A DNA stretch of 64,000 nucleotides. Source: JAYWGN01 sp043778255. Lineage in GTDB: Bacteria; Bacteroidota; Bacteroidia; Chitinophagales; Chitinophagaceae. The stretch spans positions 54,440-118,439 of the forward strand of contig JAYWGN010000022.1 in assembly GCA_043778255.1 (NCBI GenBank), given 5' to 3'. Under the pieces are notes generated by a model that worked only from the letters and a program-made list of their open reading frames with translations, was not told the DNA's origin and searched no databases. Each line of letters begins with the position of its first letter. Position 1 is the first letter of the stretch. A program made the translations under genes and the position numbers. This document shows, piece after piece, positions 42,127 through 50,530 of this stretch.

Positions 42127-42357
42127 ATGGTTGCAGTAGTTGGGACTTACCAAAATGGTTATGTAAAACTTGATAAAGATTATCCGTCTAATAATCCTGT
42201 AAAAGTTATTGTTACATTTTTGGAAGACATACAAACACCCTCTGAAAAAGGACTTTTGTTGTCTGACTTTTCTTTTGCTAAAAGCCAAAAAAATTTGGAG
42301 AATTTCAAAGGTTCATTTAGTGACGCAGTTATTGAAGAAAGAAGACTTGAACTATGA
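42127..42357 (+). CDS. Antitoxin of a VapBC-like pair
   Basis: A 76-residue protein beginning MVAVVGTYQNGYVKLDKDYP, a short beta-rich N-terminus like antitoxins that partner PIN toxins, and a helical C-terminus (FSFAKSQKNLENFKGSFSDAVIEERRLEL) that would wrap the toxin. Its stop overlaps the toxin ATG by 4 nt (ATGA), the classic translational coupling of such pairs. Family identity rests on context and shape. Base composition and codon use differ from the flanking chromosomal genes, suggesting acquisition. Confidence 0.72.
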   Translation: MVAVVGTYQNGYVKLDKDYPSNNPVKVIVTFLEDIQTPSEKGLLLSDFSFAKSQKNLENFKGSFSDAVIEERRLEL

Positions 42358-42713
42358 AAATATTTTTAGACACCTCTTCTTTATTCAAACTTTACCACCG
42401 AGAAGCAGATACGGCGGAACTTGAACAAAATTTATCAGCCATTACGATTACAAATATTTTTCTTTCTGAGATAGCAAAAGTAGAGTTCACTTCAATAGTT
42501 TGGAAAAAAGTGAGAACAAAAGAAATCACAGAATTAGAAGCCCAAACAACTTTGGACTTATTTGAGTCGGACTTTGGGAAATATCATTTTGTAACAACTG
42601 ACAGCATAATAATTGAACAAGCTAGACTTTTGACATCAAAGTATGGTATGCAAGGTTTAAGAACTTTGGATAGCATTGGGCAGCGCTTAGCAACAATGGT
42701 ACATTTGTCATAG
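42354..42713 (+). CDS. PIN-domain VapC-like toxin, probably C-terminally truncated
   Basis: A 119-residue PIN ribonuclease domain. Catalytic acids seen: D6 (FLDTSSLFKLY), an acidic Glu in ISEIAKVEF-like FLSEIAKVEF (about residue 39), and Asp in LRTLDSI (about residue 106). The family's usual ending, about 20-30 residues more with LATAL and a TADxxL-type last Asp, is missing: the reading goes LDSIGQRLATMVHLS-stop. In-frame sequence beyond the TAG (42714-42785) weakly resembles the lost tail. So the toxin may be inactive. Overlaps the antitoxin gene by 4 nt. Confidence 0.75.
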   Translation: MKIFLDTSSLFKLYHREADTAELEQNLSAITITNIFLSEIAKVEFTSIVWKKVRTKEITELEAQTTLDLFESDFGKYHFVTTDSIIIEQARLLTSKYGMQGLRTLDSIGQRLATMVHLS

Positions 42714-42925
42714 CCAATCTCTAGCAATAACGTTATATTCCTTTCTAATTTCAATTCGCTTATCAAATACTTTTTAATACATTAACAATTATATTTTATT
42801 TTTCTACTTATATTTTATTTTATAAATCAATGTATAGTTGACGTAAACATTTAACACCAAAAACAATGAAAAATACTGTAAATTGCACCTCCCTTTATTA
42901 AATAATACAACCGCAAAAACTATAC

Positions 42926-44077
42926 ATGAAAAATATTGCCATATTTGGCTCCACAGGCTCTATAGGTACACAGGCATTGGAGGTTATAGCTGCTAACCCT
43001 ACCCTATTTAAAGTAGATATATTAACTGCACACACCAATGCCGATTTGCTAATACAACAAGCCCTTACATACCAACCTAATGCTGTGGTAATAGTAAATG
43101 AGGAGCAATATAAAAAAGTAAATGATGCATTAAGCAATACCGATATTAAAGTATTTGCTGGCGAAAAAGCTTTGGAAGAAGCTGCCGATTTTGATACTTA
43201 CGACTTTATGTTAGCTGCTATTGTAGGCTTTGCAGGGCTTAAGCCAACCCTAAAGGCAATTGAAAAAGGTAAAATAATAGGCCTTGCTAATAAAGAAACT
43301 TTGGTAGTAGCAGGTGATATTGTAATACAAAAAGCAATAGAACATAAATCCATTATAATACCTGTAGATAGTGAACATAGTGCTATATTTCAATGCCTTG
43401 TAGGCGAAAGCCAAAATAAAATTGAGAAAATAATATTAACAGCAAGTGGTGGACCTTTTATAGGCAAAAAACCAAACTTTTTGGTAAATGTAAAACGTGA
43501 ACATGCCTTAAAACACCCCAACTGGACAATGGGTGCTAAAATAAGTATAGACTCGGCAACCCTTATGAACAAAGGGTTAGAGATGATAGAGGCAAAATGG
43601 TTATTTAATTTGCAACCCGAGCAAATACAGGTAGTGGTACACCCACAAAGTATTGTACATAGTTTGGTACAGTTTGAAGATGGCAGCATGAAAGCCCAAC
43701 TAGGACTGCCCGATATGAAGCTACCTATACAATATGCTATGGCATTTCCTAAACGAATTAAAAATGAATTGCCAAGGTTTGATTTTAAAAAAATGAACCA
43801 ACTAACGTTTGAAGAACCCGATTTTAAAACATTTAGAAACCTTGCACTAGCCATAGAAGCACTTAAAAAAATGGGTAACATGCCTTGCATATTAAATGCT
43901 GCAAATGAAATAGCCGTATATGCATTTTTGAAAAACAGAATTGGATTTTTGGATATGACAGAAGTTGTAGAACGTACCATGGCAACCGTTGCCTACATTG
44001 AAAAACCAAGCCTCATACAATATTATGAAACCGATGCCGAGGCAAGAAGTTTTGCAGCATCATTAATTAATTTATAA
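42926..44077 (+). CDS. dxr: 1-deoxy-D-xylulose 5-phosphate reductoisomerase
   Basis: A 383-residue enzyme of the MEP isoprenoid pathway converting DXP to MEP with NADPH. NADPH-binding IFGSTGSIGTQALEV at the N-terminus, GLANKETLVVAGD, metal and substrate residues in PVDSEHSAIFQCL and TASGGPF, SATLMNKGLEMIEAKWLF and VVHPQSIVHSLVQFEDGS. C-terminal helical domain present; full length. Upstream 42786-42925 shows no gene. rseP follows after 88 nt. Confidence 0.95.
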   Translation: MKNIAIFGSTGSIGTQALEVIAANPTLFKVDILTAHTNADLLIQQALTYQPNAVVIVNEEQYKKVNDALSNTDIKVFAGEKALEEAADFDTYDFMLAAIVGFAGLKPTLKAIEKGKIIGLANKETLVVAGDIVIQKAIEHKSIIIPVDSEHSAIFQCLVGESQNKIEKIILTASGGPFIGKKPNFLVNVKREHALKHPNWTMGAKISIDSATLMNKGLEMIEAKWLFNLQPEQIQVVVHPQSIVHSLVQFEDGSMKAQLGLPDMKLPIQYAMAFPKRIKNELPRFDFKKMNQLTFEEPDFKTFRNLALAIEALKKMGNMPCILNAANEIAVYAFLKNRIGFLDMTEVVERTMATVAYIEKPSLIQYYETDAEARSFAASLINL

Positions 44078-44128
44078 CATCAAAAAAAGGCTTTATAAAA
44101 ATTAACCTATTATTAGGTAGAGAAAAAG

Positions 44129-44136
44129 TATTTTTG
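44129..44136 (+). promoter_or_regulatory. -7 element of rseP
   Basis: TATTTTTG followed by CA, 29 nt before the ATG at 44166. Confidence 0.45.
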
Positions 44137-44165
44137 CAAAAAAAAATAAATTATAATAATTATAA

Positions 44166-45608
44166 ATGATAACATTATTAGCCATTAAGTGGGCAACGGT
44201 TGGCATACAAGTTGCTCAGTTATTATTAGCATTAAGCATATTGGTAGTATTACACGAATTTGGGCATTATATTACAGCAAAATGGTTCGGCTGTAGGGTC
44301 GAAAAATTTTATTTGTTTTTTGATCCTTGGTTTTCGGTTGTTAAAAAAAAGGTAGGCGAAACAGAATATGGCATAGGTTGGTTACCACTTGGTGGATATG
44401 TAAAAATAAGTGGCATGATAGACGAAAGTATGGACAAAGAAGCTATGAAGCTACCGCCAAAACCTTACGAATTTAGAAGCAAACCAGCTTGGCAAAGGCT
44501 AATAATAATGCTTGGTGGGGTTATTATGAATGTGCTAGTAGCATTTGTAATATATGCAATGGTGCTATACACTTGGGGCGATAGCAAGGTAAAATACGAT
44601 GCTACCAAAGATACTATTGCCATAAATGATTGCTTAATGTACGAAATTGGTTTTCGTAATGGCGACAAAGTACTCACCGTTAATGGCGATAGTATACATT
44701 ACGAAAATGAACTAAACCGTGAAATATTATTAGGCAAAACTGCCAATGTAGAACGTGATGGCAAAGTAGTAACACTCAACTTCCCAGTAGCATTATTAGG
44801 TAAACTTATAGAAAAAAAGAAAGGTAGCAAAATGGGTGCTACATTGATTGATGTAAGGCGACCTGCAATTGCTGGAGAATTTAATACTAAGGATACCACA
44901 AGTGGTGCTATGGTAGCAGGTATAAAAAAGTTTGATAAAATAGTAAGTGTTAACAACTACCCTGTACAATACCAAGATCAAATAAAAATAGCCATACTAA
45001 AAGTAAAAAGAAAAGATACTGCTTTTGTAAAAGTAGTGAGAGGTGCCGATACCTTGGCTGTTGCAGTAAAGTTAAGCGAAGATTGGAGGTTAGGTTTGCC
45101 ACCATTAAGTGGTAACGAAATGGATAGTTTGCATTACTTAAATATTGTAAAAAAAGAGTATGGTTTTTTCAGTGCCTTTCCGGCTGGTGTACAACGTACA
45201 GGTGAGCAATTAGTATTTTACGTAAGGCAATTTAAAAAAATATTAAGTCCCGAAACTGGTGCATACAAAGGCGTAGGTGGCTTTAGAAATATGGGTCGGT
45301 TGTTTACTGCAGAGTGGGATTGGTATTATTTTTGGAACATTACTGCCCTACTATCAGTAATACTTGCCTTTATGAATTTGCTACCTATACCAGGGCTCGA
45401 TGGCGGCCATGTGGTATTTACATTATTTGAAATGATTACTGGTAAAAAACCAGGTGAAAAGTTTTTAGAAAAAGCACAGATATTTGGAATGGTAATATTG
45501 TTTGGATTAATGATATATGCAAATGGTAATGATTGGTTGGGTTGGGGCAAAAGCAAACCCGATGCCAAACCACAAGATCAGGAATGTCATTTGAGTTATA
45601 ATCCTTAA
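44166..45608 (+). CDS. rseP: Site-2-type intramembrane metalloprotease RseP
   Basis: A 480-residue inner-membrane zinc protease. Active site H30-E-F-G-H34 in VVLHEFGHYITAKWFG, two PDZ-like regions (about 150-320) and the third zinc ligand motif LLPIPGLDGGHVVF near residue 408. The family cleaves transmembrane anti-sigma factors and signal-peptide remnants. Between dxr and ssrA, as a probable dxr-rseP unit with an internal promoter. The last residues (DQECHLSYNP) run toward the repeat region downstream. Confidence 0.92.
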   Translation: MITLLAIKWATVGIQVAQLLLALSILVVLHEFGHYITAKWFGCRVEKFYLFFDPWFSVVKKKVGETEYGIGWLPLGGYVKISGMIDESMDKEAMKLPPKPYEFRSKPAWQRLIIMLGGVIMNVLVAFVIYAMVLYTWGDSKVKYDATKDTIAINDCLMYEIGFRNGDKVLTVNGDSIHYENELNREILLGKTANVERDGKVVTLNFPVALLGKLIEKKKGSKMGATLIDVRRPAIAGEFNTKDTTSGAMVAGIKKFDKIVSVNNYPVQYQDQIKIAILKVKRKDTAFVKVVRGADTLAVAVKLSEDWRLGLPPLSGNEMDSLHYLNIVKKEYGFFSAFPAGVQRTGEQLVFYVRQFKKILSPETGAYKGVGGFRNMGRLFTAEWDWYYFWNITALLSVILAFMNLLPIPGLDGGHVVFTLFEMITGKKPGEKFLEKAQIFGMVILFGLMIYANGNDWLGWGKSKPDAKPQDQECHLSYNP

Positions 45609-45613
45609 TTCAT

Positions 45614-45662
45614 AATTGACAATTGACAATTGACAATTGACAATTGATAATTGGTAATTGGT
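45614..45662 (+). repeat. Seven tandem AATTGAC/AATTGGT heptamers
   Basis: Four AATTGAC, one AATTGAT and two AATTGGT units in perfect register. The 3' units pair with a complementary array at 45767-45800 (perfect 19 bp, 45635-45653 with 45775-45793), so the 120-nt segment between can be closed as a stem loop upstream of ssrA. Confidence 0.85.
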
Positions 45663-45766
45663 GATTTTTGAAAAAAATTTTATGTAATCCATAATAGGAT
45701 CAATGGGTTTTAAGTATTTTGTAGCTATAACATAATTTTTTTATAGTTTAACTAAGAGGTTTAAAG

Positions 45767-45800
45767 GTAATTGTCAATTATCAATTGTCAATTATTAATT
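45767..45800 (-). repeat. Complementary heptamer array beside ssrA
   Basis: Units of GTCAATT/ATCAATT, the reverse complement of the array at 45614-45662, ending 8 nt before the tmRNA gene. Confidence 0.8.
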
Positions 45801-45808
45801 AATAAACT

Positions 45809-46179
45809 GGGGCTGCATGGATTTGACAGCATAGATCTTTGATAGTGTAAGCATGCAGTGCAATGAGTGGTAAGCACTTTAATCATTTACATTCAAACCT
45901 CAAATGGCAATACTCAGTATGCCATGGCTGCGTAATCAGTGATTATGTAACCATTAGGGCCGCCGTACAGGCTTACTTGTAGCCGAGTGCCGCCGCCGAC
46001 ATTAAAAAAAATACAGGTTGCTATTGCCGTAGGCTGTGCAGGTAATTTAAGACTATTCAGCTAAGAAAATAATTGGTGAGTGTGGCTCCGGTTATTTTAC
46101 AAAAACTAATGCCACAATAAGCATGTAGAAAGCTACCAATGAGTATGTTTGGACAGGGGTTCGACTCCCCTCAGCTCCA
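45809..46179 (+). ncRNA. ssrA: tmRNA (ssrA)
   Basis: Transfer-messenger RNA that rescues stalled ribosomes with SmpB. The 5' end GGGGCTGCATGGATTTGACAG and the 3' end with the T arm GGGGTTCGACTCCCC and CAGCTCCA pair as the tRNA-like acceptor (G-C pairs plus one G-U). CCA is not encoded. The tag reading frame 45906-45935 gives GNTQYAMAA then TAA, matching the bacterial (A)GxxxYAxAA pattern, followed by several pseudoknot-like G+C-rich segments. A strong terminator follows. Confidence 0.96.
45906..45935 (+). other. tmRNA tag-peptide reading frame
   Basis: GGC to GCG codes for GNTQYAMAA with TAA at 45933-45935. The C-terminal MAA replaces the more common LAA, still a plausible degradation signal for ClpXP. 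Confidence 0.88.
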
Positions 46180-46184
46180 CTTAT

Positions 46185-46225
46185 AAGCGGTAAATGCAAC
46201 GGAGGTTTGTATTACCGCTTTTTTT
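46185..46225 (+). terminator. Terminator after ssrA
   Basis: AAGCGGTAA (46185-46193) and TTACCGCTT (46212-46220) form a 9-bp stem followed by a T run. Confidence 0.85.
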
Positions 46226-46578
46226 ATGGTTAGGGTTAACTACAGTAGAATTTGCTTTTTTTAACACAATTACTATGGCAATATTTTATGCAAATATTTT
46301 ATAAACCGTTGCATAATTATTGTTATTTACCCATAGCACTTAAAAAAAGATTTTGTATAACTACTACTTGCTTTTTACTTGCACTACAACTACTGTAAAA
46401 ATATACTGCATACTTTGTACAGCAGTATTACTGTAAACTTATCATTTTTCGTGTATTTTTGTAATTATAGTATTTCATTAGCATACATAAGAAATAGGGT
46501 TATGTTATGTAAAAATGTGGTGGCAGAAACGGTTTTATTTTTACCAAAAAAAAACAATAAAAAATAGCAAAAAAATAT
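46226..46578. other. Non-coding gap between ssrA and parB
   Basis: No credible gene: a 62-codon frame at 46379-46567 has no family features and spans a promoter-like TATTTTTG (46454-46461). The region is AT-rich without strong hairpins. It probably holds the parB promoter and a 5' untranslated leader of about 110 nt. Confidence 0.5.
46454..46461 (+). promoter_or_regulatory. -7 element upstream of parB
   Basis: TATTTTTG matches TAnnTTTG; it lies 117 nt before the parB ATG. Confidence 0.35.
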
Positions 46579-47493
46579 ATGGCTAGTCCAAAAAAAAACA
46601 ACGAATTATTAGGTAAAGGCATACGTTCCTTATTGCAAAATATTGATAACGATATGAAAACCACTACTGGCAACCTGAAGTCGAGTGTAGTAGAAGCTGT
46701 TACTAGTACTAACCGTATTGCCTTACAACTAATAGTACCTAACCCTAAGCAACCCCGTAAGGACTTTGACGACCAAGCCCTAAGTGAGCTAGCAAGTAGT
46801 ATAAAACTACACGATATAATACAACCAATTACCGTTACCAAAGTGGGTACTACCTACCAACTTATAAGTGGCGAAAGGCGATACAGGGCAGCAAAACTTG
46901 CCGGCCTCAAAGATATACCAGCTTATATACGCCAAGCTAATGATGCCGAATTACTTGAACTTGCCGTACTTGAAAACTTACAACGTGAAGACCTTAATGC
47001 CATTGAAATAGGCCTCAGTTACAAACGTATAATTGATGAACTTGATTATACACAGGAGCAATTGGCAGAACGAATGGGAAAGGAACGTACTACTATTAGT
47101 AATTATATGAGGTTGCTTAAACTGCCTCCTGATATTCAAATAGCCGTACGTAAAAATGAAATAAGTATGGCACATGCCCGTTGCTTAATTAATATTGATA
47201 CTATAGACAGGCAACTATTGGTATATAAAGATATTAAAACCAAACAACTATCGGTAAGGCAAACTGAGGAGTTAGTTAGAAACTTGTATAGCAACCACAA
47301 ATCTGTTAAAAACAACACAAAATCGGGCTTGTCGGCTAGTTATAAAAAAATTGAAGATAACTTAGCATCACACTTTGGTACTAAGGTAACTTTAAAACAC
47401 AGTACCAAAGGTAGTGGTAGTATTGCTATTGATTATTATTCGTTAGAGGAATTTAATAAAATACTAGAATTAATGCAAGTAAATATTAGTTAG
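46579..47493 (+). CDS. parB: Chromosome partitioning protein ParB
   Basis: A 304-residue CTP-dependent parS-binding protein. Start LGKGIRSLL is the usual ParB N-terminus; the CTPase motif GERRYRAA is at 98-105, ENLQREDLNAIE follows, and the HTH (QEQLAERMGKERTTISNYMRLLKLP) lies about 147-170. The C-terminal dimerisation part is present. No parA is upstream: the preceding gene is ssrA, so parA must be elsewhere. Next genes (DUF5683 protein at +2 nt and dapB) are the typical Bacteroidota partners. No parS-like 16-mer was recognised in the window. Confidence 0.94.
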   Translation: MASPKKNNELLGKGIRSLLQNIDNDMKTTTGNLKSSVVEAVTSTNRIALQLIVPNPKQPRKDFDDQALSELASSIKLHDIIQPITVTKVGTTYQLISGERRYRAAKLAGLKDIPAYIRQANDAELLELAVLENLQREDLNAIEIGLSYKRIIDELDYTQEQLAERMGKERTTISNYMRLLKLPPDIQIAVRKNEISMAHARCLINIDTIDRQLLVYKDIKTKQLSVRQTEELVRNLYSNHKSVKNNTKSGLSASYKKIEDNLASHFGTKVTLKHSTKGSGSIAIDYYSLEEFNKILELMQVNIS

Positions 47494-47495
47494 TT

Positions 47496-48164
47496 ATGCA
47501 AGGTGGTAAATATATTGTAATGGTACTGTGTTGCTTATTAGCAAATAGTTTGCAGTATTGTACTGCACAAAAACGAGTGAGGGACTCTACCATTTTGGCG
47601 AAGCCTATACTACCAAAAAAAATAAAAAAGAAACCCGCAATACTCACCATATTTAAAAAAGATACTGGCGACAAAAGTACGCATAGTCCACAAAAGGCAG
47701 TGCTACGATCCGCTGTACTACCCGGTTGGGGGCAAGTATATAATAAACAAACTTGGAAAGTGCCCATAATATATGCAGGGTTGGGCATTACAGCTGGTGT
47801 GTTTGTATATAACTTACAAACATATAACGATGTGCGGTTTGCTTACAATGCCCGTATAAGTAAGGATACACCTGCTATACTACAAATTAAAGATTATATA
47901 AAACAAATTGATGTAAGCGGCTTACAAGTATATCGTCGAAAATTTAGACAACAAATTGATTATTCGGCATTGTTTTTTATTGTATTTTGGGGGCTTAATT
48001 GTGCGGATGCTACTGTGTTTGCTCACTTAAAAAACTTTGATGTTAGCGACAAAATATCTGGTAATATAAAGCTAGGCAAAAGCAGCATAGCTAATACTAC
48101 TGGCTTAAATTTGCAATTAGATATTCATAAAAAAAGACCTCAAAAATTAGTTGTGGTCAAATAA
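47496..48164 (+). CDS. DUF5683-domain membrane protein
   Basis: A 222-residue protein with an N-terminal signal/membrane helix, a basic linker, and the DUF5683 hallmark VLRSAVLPGWGQVYNKQTWKVP at about residue 66, then a second helix (IYAGLGITAGVFVY). The family sits between parB and dapB in Bacteroidota and is thought to be envelope-associated; its function is unknown. It starts 2 nt after parB and is translationally coupled. Confidence 0.88.
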   Translation: MQGGKYIVMVLCCLLANSLQYCTAQKRVRDSTILAKPILPKKIKKKPAILTIFKKDTGDKSTHSPQKAVLRSAVLPGWGQVYNKQTWKVPIIYAGLGITAGVFVYNLQTYNDVRFAYNARISKDTPAILQIKDYIKQIDVSGLQVYRRKFRQQIDYSALFFIVFWGLNCADATVFAHLKNFDVSDKISGNIKLGKSSIANTTGLNLQLDIHKKRPQKLVVVK

Positions 48165-48259
48165 TTATTTGTATACAAAAAATTATACTACAACCACTTA
48201 TGGCCAGCATTTCTATAAGCCACAGCGGATAAAAAATTTGCTTTTAAAAAAATAATTAA

Positions 48260-48976
48260 ATGAAAATAGCCTTAATAGGATATGGTAAAATGGGTAAGGC
48301 AATTGAAACCATAGCTTTGCAAAGAGGACACATAATTACCTTAAAAATAAGTAGTACAAACTTACATGAGTTTAATACAGCAAACCTCACCAATTGCGAT
48401 GTAGCTGTAGAATTTACCAACCCACATAATGCTTATACCAATGTAACCAAATGCTTAGAGGCAAACCTACCTACAGTATGTGGTAGCACAGGTTGGGCTA
48501 ACCAAATAGCAGCTGCAAATACTATTTGCTTAGCAAACAATACGGCATTATTAGTAGCCAGTAATTTTAGTATTGGGGTTAATGTTTTTTTTGAGTTAAA
48601 TAAAAAATTAGCCCAATTAATGAATCATAAAAATGAATACCAAATAGCCATTGAAGAAATACACCATACCCAAAAAAAAGATGCTCCAAGTGGCACTGCA
48701 ATTACATTAGCCGAACAGATAATACAAGAAAATAACCTAAAAACAAATTGGACAATAAATGCTGAACCTAATGCAAACGAAATAGGCATTACAAGTATAA
48801 GGCAAGACCCTGCACCAGGTACACATACTATAAATTACCAGAGTACAACAGATACTATAAGCATTACCCACACAGCCCATAACCGTACTGGGTTTGCCTT
48901 GGGGGCTGTATTAGCTGCTGAATATGTACACAATAAAAAAGGAATATTTACAATGAAAGATGTGTTAGGGTTATAA
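48260..48976 (+). CDS. dapB: 4-hydroxy-tetrahydrodipicolinate reductase
   Basis: A 238-residue DapB of the lysine/diaminopimelate pathway. The nucleotide-binding GYGKMGKAIE (residues 7-16), VEFTNPHNAYTNV, STGWANQ, catalytic EEIHHTQKKDAPSGTAITLAE with the HH and Lys, and the C-terminal RTGFALGAVLAAEYV. Slightly short, as in other Bacteroidota. Convergent with the PorP/SprF gene, 7 nt between stops. Confidence 0.94.
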   Translation: MKIALIGYGKMGKAIETIALQRGHIITLKISSTNLHEFNTANLTNCDVAVEFTNPHNAYTNVTKCLEANLPTVCGSTGWANQIAAANTICLANNTALLVASNFSIGVNVFFELNKKLAQLMNHKNEYQIAIEEIHHTQKKDAPSGTAITLAEQIIQENNLKTNWTINAEPNANEIGITSIRQDPAPGTHTINYQSTTDTISITHTAHNRTGFALGAVLAAEYVHNKKGIFTMKDVLGL

Positions 48977-48983
48977 CTAATAC

Positions 48984-49877
48984 TTATTTTACAAAGCTAT
49001 ATTTCAACATAACTTCGTGTGCTGTAGAGCCTGGGCTGAATACACTCAGTGGTGTACGGTATATATCTAAAGCGTAACCAATGCTAAATTTCTTTTTGTA
49101 TATGTAGCCAGCATTAAACATCCAACCCTGCTTTATACGACCATGAAAACCCCACCAAAACACCTCGTTATGTACCAACCTTACACCTGCTGTAACCTCA
49201 GTTGGCGATGAGGGTAAGTACACCATTTGTAGGCTTGGTATTACTTTGGTATTGCCATCGTTGTAAGTATAATCGGCATTGGCATAGTAGTGGCGGTACA
49301 AATGTGCCCTTTCTTTTGCATTACTAATATTACTGGCAAACTGCAAATCGCTTTGTATAAGTTGAACAGCCGATACACCAACGTTTAATGTATTGCTGCT
49401 GTAGTATATACCCATACCTGCATCGCCACGGGTTAGGTTACTACCACCACTTAACACTGGATCACCAGCTAGTGATTGGCTAAGCTTTGCTTTATCTATA
49501 CTATATTGCAACCCTCTAACTTCCATACCAAAAGCAATTTTTTTGCTTTCATCTTCATTTAACGGTAGTTTATAATTAATGGCATATTGCAAACCCGTTC
49601 GTTTGGTAGGGCCAGTTACATCGTTATACAAATAACCGCCCATACCTAACCTTGACTTTGTAAAATATTTTTCGCCATACACCATTTGGGTTACTGGTGC
49701 ACCACTAATACCACTCCATTGGCTACGGTATGTTACCCCTACATTGGTAGCGCCATTAATACCTGCACCTGCTGGGTTATGCAAAAATCGATGTTGATCA
49801 TACTGTGATACTATTTGCAATTGTTGTGCTTGTAGTACAAATGCATTTAAGCTTAAAACTAAAAAAATATATTTCAT
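48984..49877 (-). CDS. PorP/SprF-family type IX secretion outer membrane protein
   Basis: A 297-residue outer-membrane beta-barrel protein with a signal peptide (ending LQAQ) and family sequence SQYDQHRFLHNPAGAGINGATNVGVTYRSQWSGI and MVYLPSSPTEVTAGVRL. Family knowledge: PorP/SprF proteins take part in type IX secretion or gliding-related surface attachment, often with specific cargo. No T9SS core gene lies here. Monocistronic on the minus strand. Confidence 0.9.
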   Translation of the reverse strand: MKYIFLVLSLNAFVLQAQQLQIVSQYDQHRFLHNPAGAGINGATNVGVTYRSQWSGISGAPVTQMVYGEKYFTKSRLGMGGYLYNDVTGPTKRTGLQYAINYKLPLNEDESKKIAFGMEVRGLQYSIDKAKLSQSLAGDPVLSGGSNLTRGDAGMGIYYSSNTLNVGVSAVQLIQSDLQFASNISNAKERAHLYRHYYANADYTYNDGNTKVIPSLQMVYLPSSPTEVTAGVRLVHNEVFWWGFHGRIKQGWMFNAGYIYKKKFSIGYALDIYRTPLSVFSPGSTAHEVMLKYSFVK

Positions 49878-49924
49878 ATTGGTATATTTTGCTTTTTTTA
49901 AATCAATTTTAAAATAAATATACT

Positions 49925-50527
49925 TTATTTTTTTAACATTTCTATTACACTAATCCTATTTATTTGTAATTCAAATGTAGCAACCTCAGCAAATGGAACT
50001 TCGGTAGTAAGTAAGTTAAATAACATTGATTCGGTATGTGTAATTGTGCCTCTATTTTGTTTTATAATTTTTTGTACCTCATTCATTAAGGTGTAGTCAA
50101 ACTGTAATTGGTAGGTTTGTACAAGCTCTTTTTGCACTAGGGGTACTGTTTGTATGGCAAAGCTAGCCGTAGTTTTGTAAGCATTTATTAAGCCTGGTAC
50201 ACCTAACAATGTACCGCCAAAGTACCGTACTACTACTACTAATATATTGGTTACACCTTTACTGTCTATTTGCCCTAGTATGGGCTTGCCTGCTGTACCG
50301 GAAGGTTCGCCAGCATCGGAAACTCTGTAGGTTAATTTATCGACCCCAATACGGTAAGCAAAGCAAAAATGATCAGCTTTGGGATGTTCTTTTTTTAGCC
50401 ACTGCATTTTTATTTTAAAATCAGCAACAGTTTGTAAGGGTATAGCGTAACCAATAAATTTGCTACCTCTATCTTTATATTCTGCAATGGCTGTTTCGGT
50501 AATGGTTTTGTAAAAGTTGGGCGTCAC
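49925..50527 (-). CDS. YigZ/IMPACT-family protein
   Basis: A 200-residue protein of the YigZ family with the N-terminal UPF0029 domain: YKDRGSKFIGYAIPL, ADHFCFAYRIG, VSDAGEPSGTAGKPILGQI and VVVRYFGGTLLGVPGLINAYK. The family is related to eukaryotic IMPACT regulators of translation stress; bacterial function is not settled. The C-terminal domain (about 135-200) is the ferredoxin-like part. It starts 3 nt after the DMT transporter stop, so they share a transcript. Confidence 0.9.
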   Translation of the reverse strand: MTPNFYKTITETAIAEYKDRGSKFIGYAIPLQTVADFKIKMQWLKKEHPKADHFCFAYRIGVDKLTYRVSDAGEPSGTAGKPILGQIDSKGVTNILVVVVRYFGGTLLGVPGLINAYKTTASFAIQTVPLVQKELVQTYQLQFDYTLMNEVQKIIKQNRGTITHTESMLFNLLTTEVPFAEVATFELQINRISVIEMLKK

Positions 50528-50530
50528 TAT

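Noticed and set aside
45614..45800. Transposon with terminal inverted repeats
   Set aside because: The inverted arms are simple heptamer arrays, the interior of about 100 nt codes for nothing and no target duplication is seen.
46379..46567. 62-codon frame between ssrA and parB
   Set aside because: No family features, spans a promoter-like element and has low-complexity composition.
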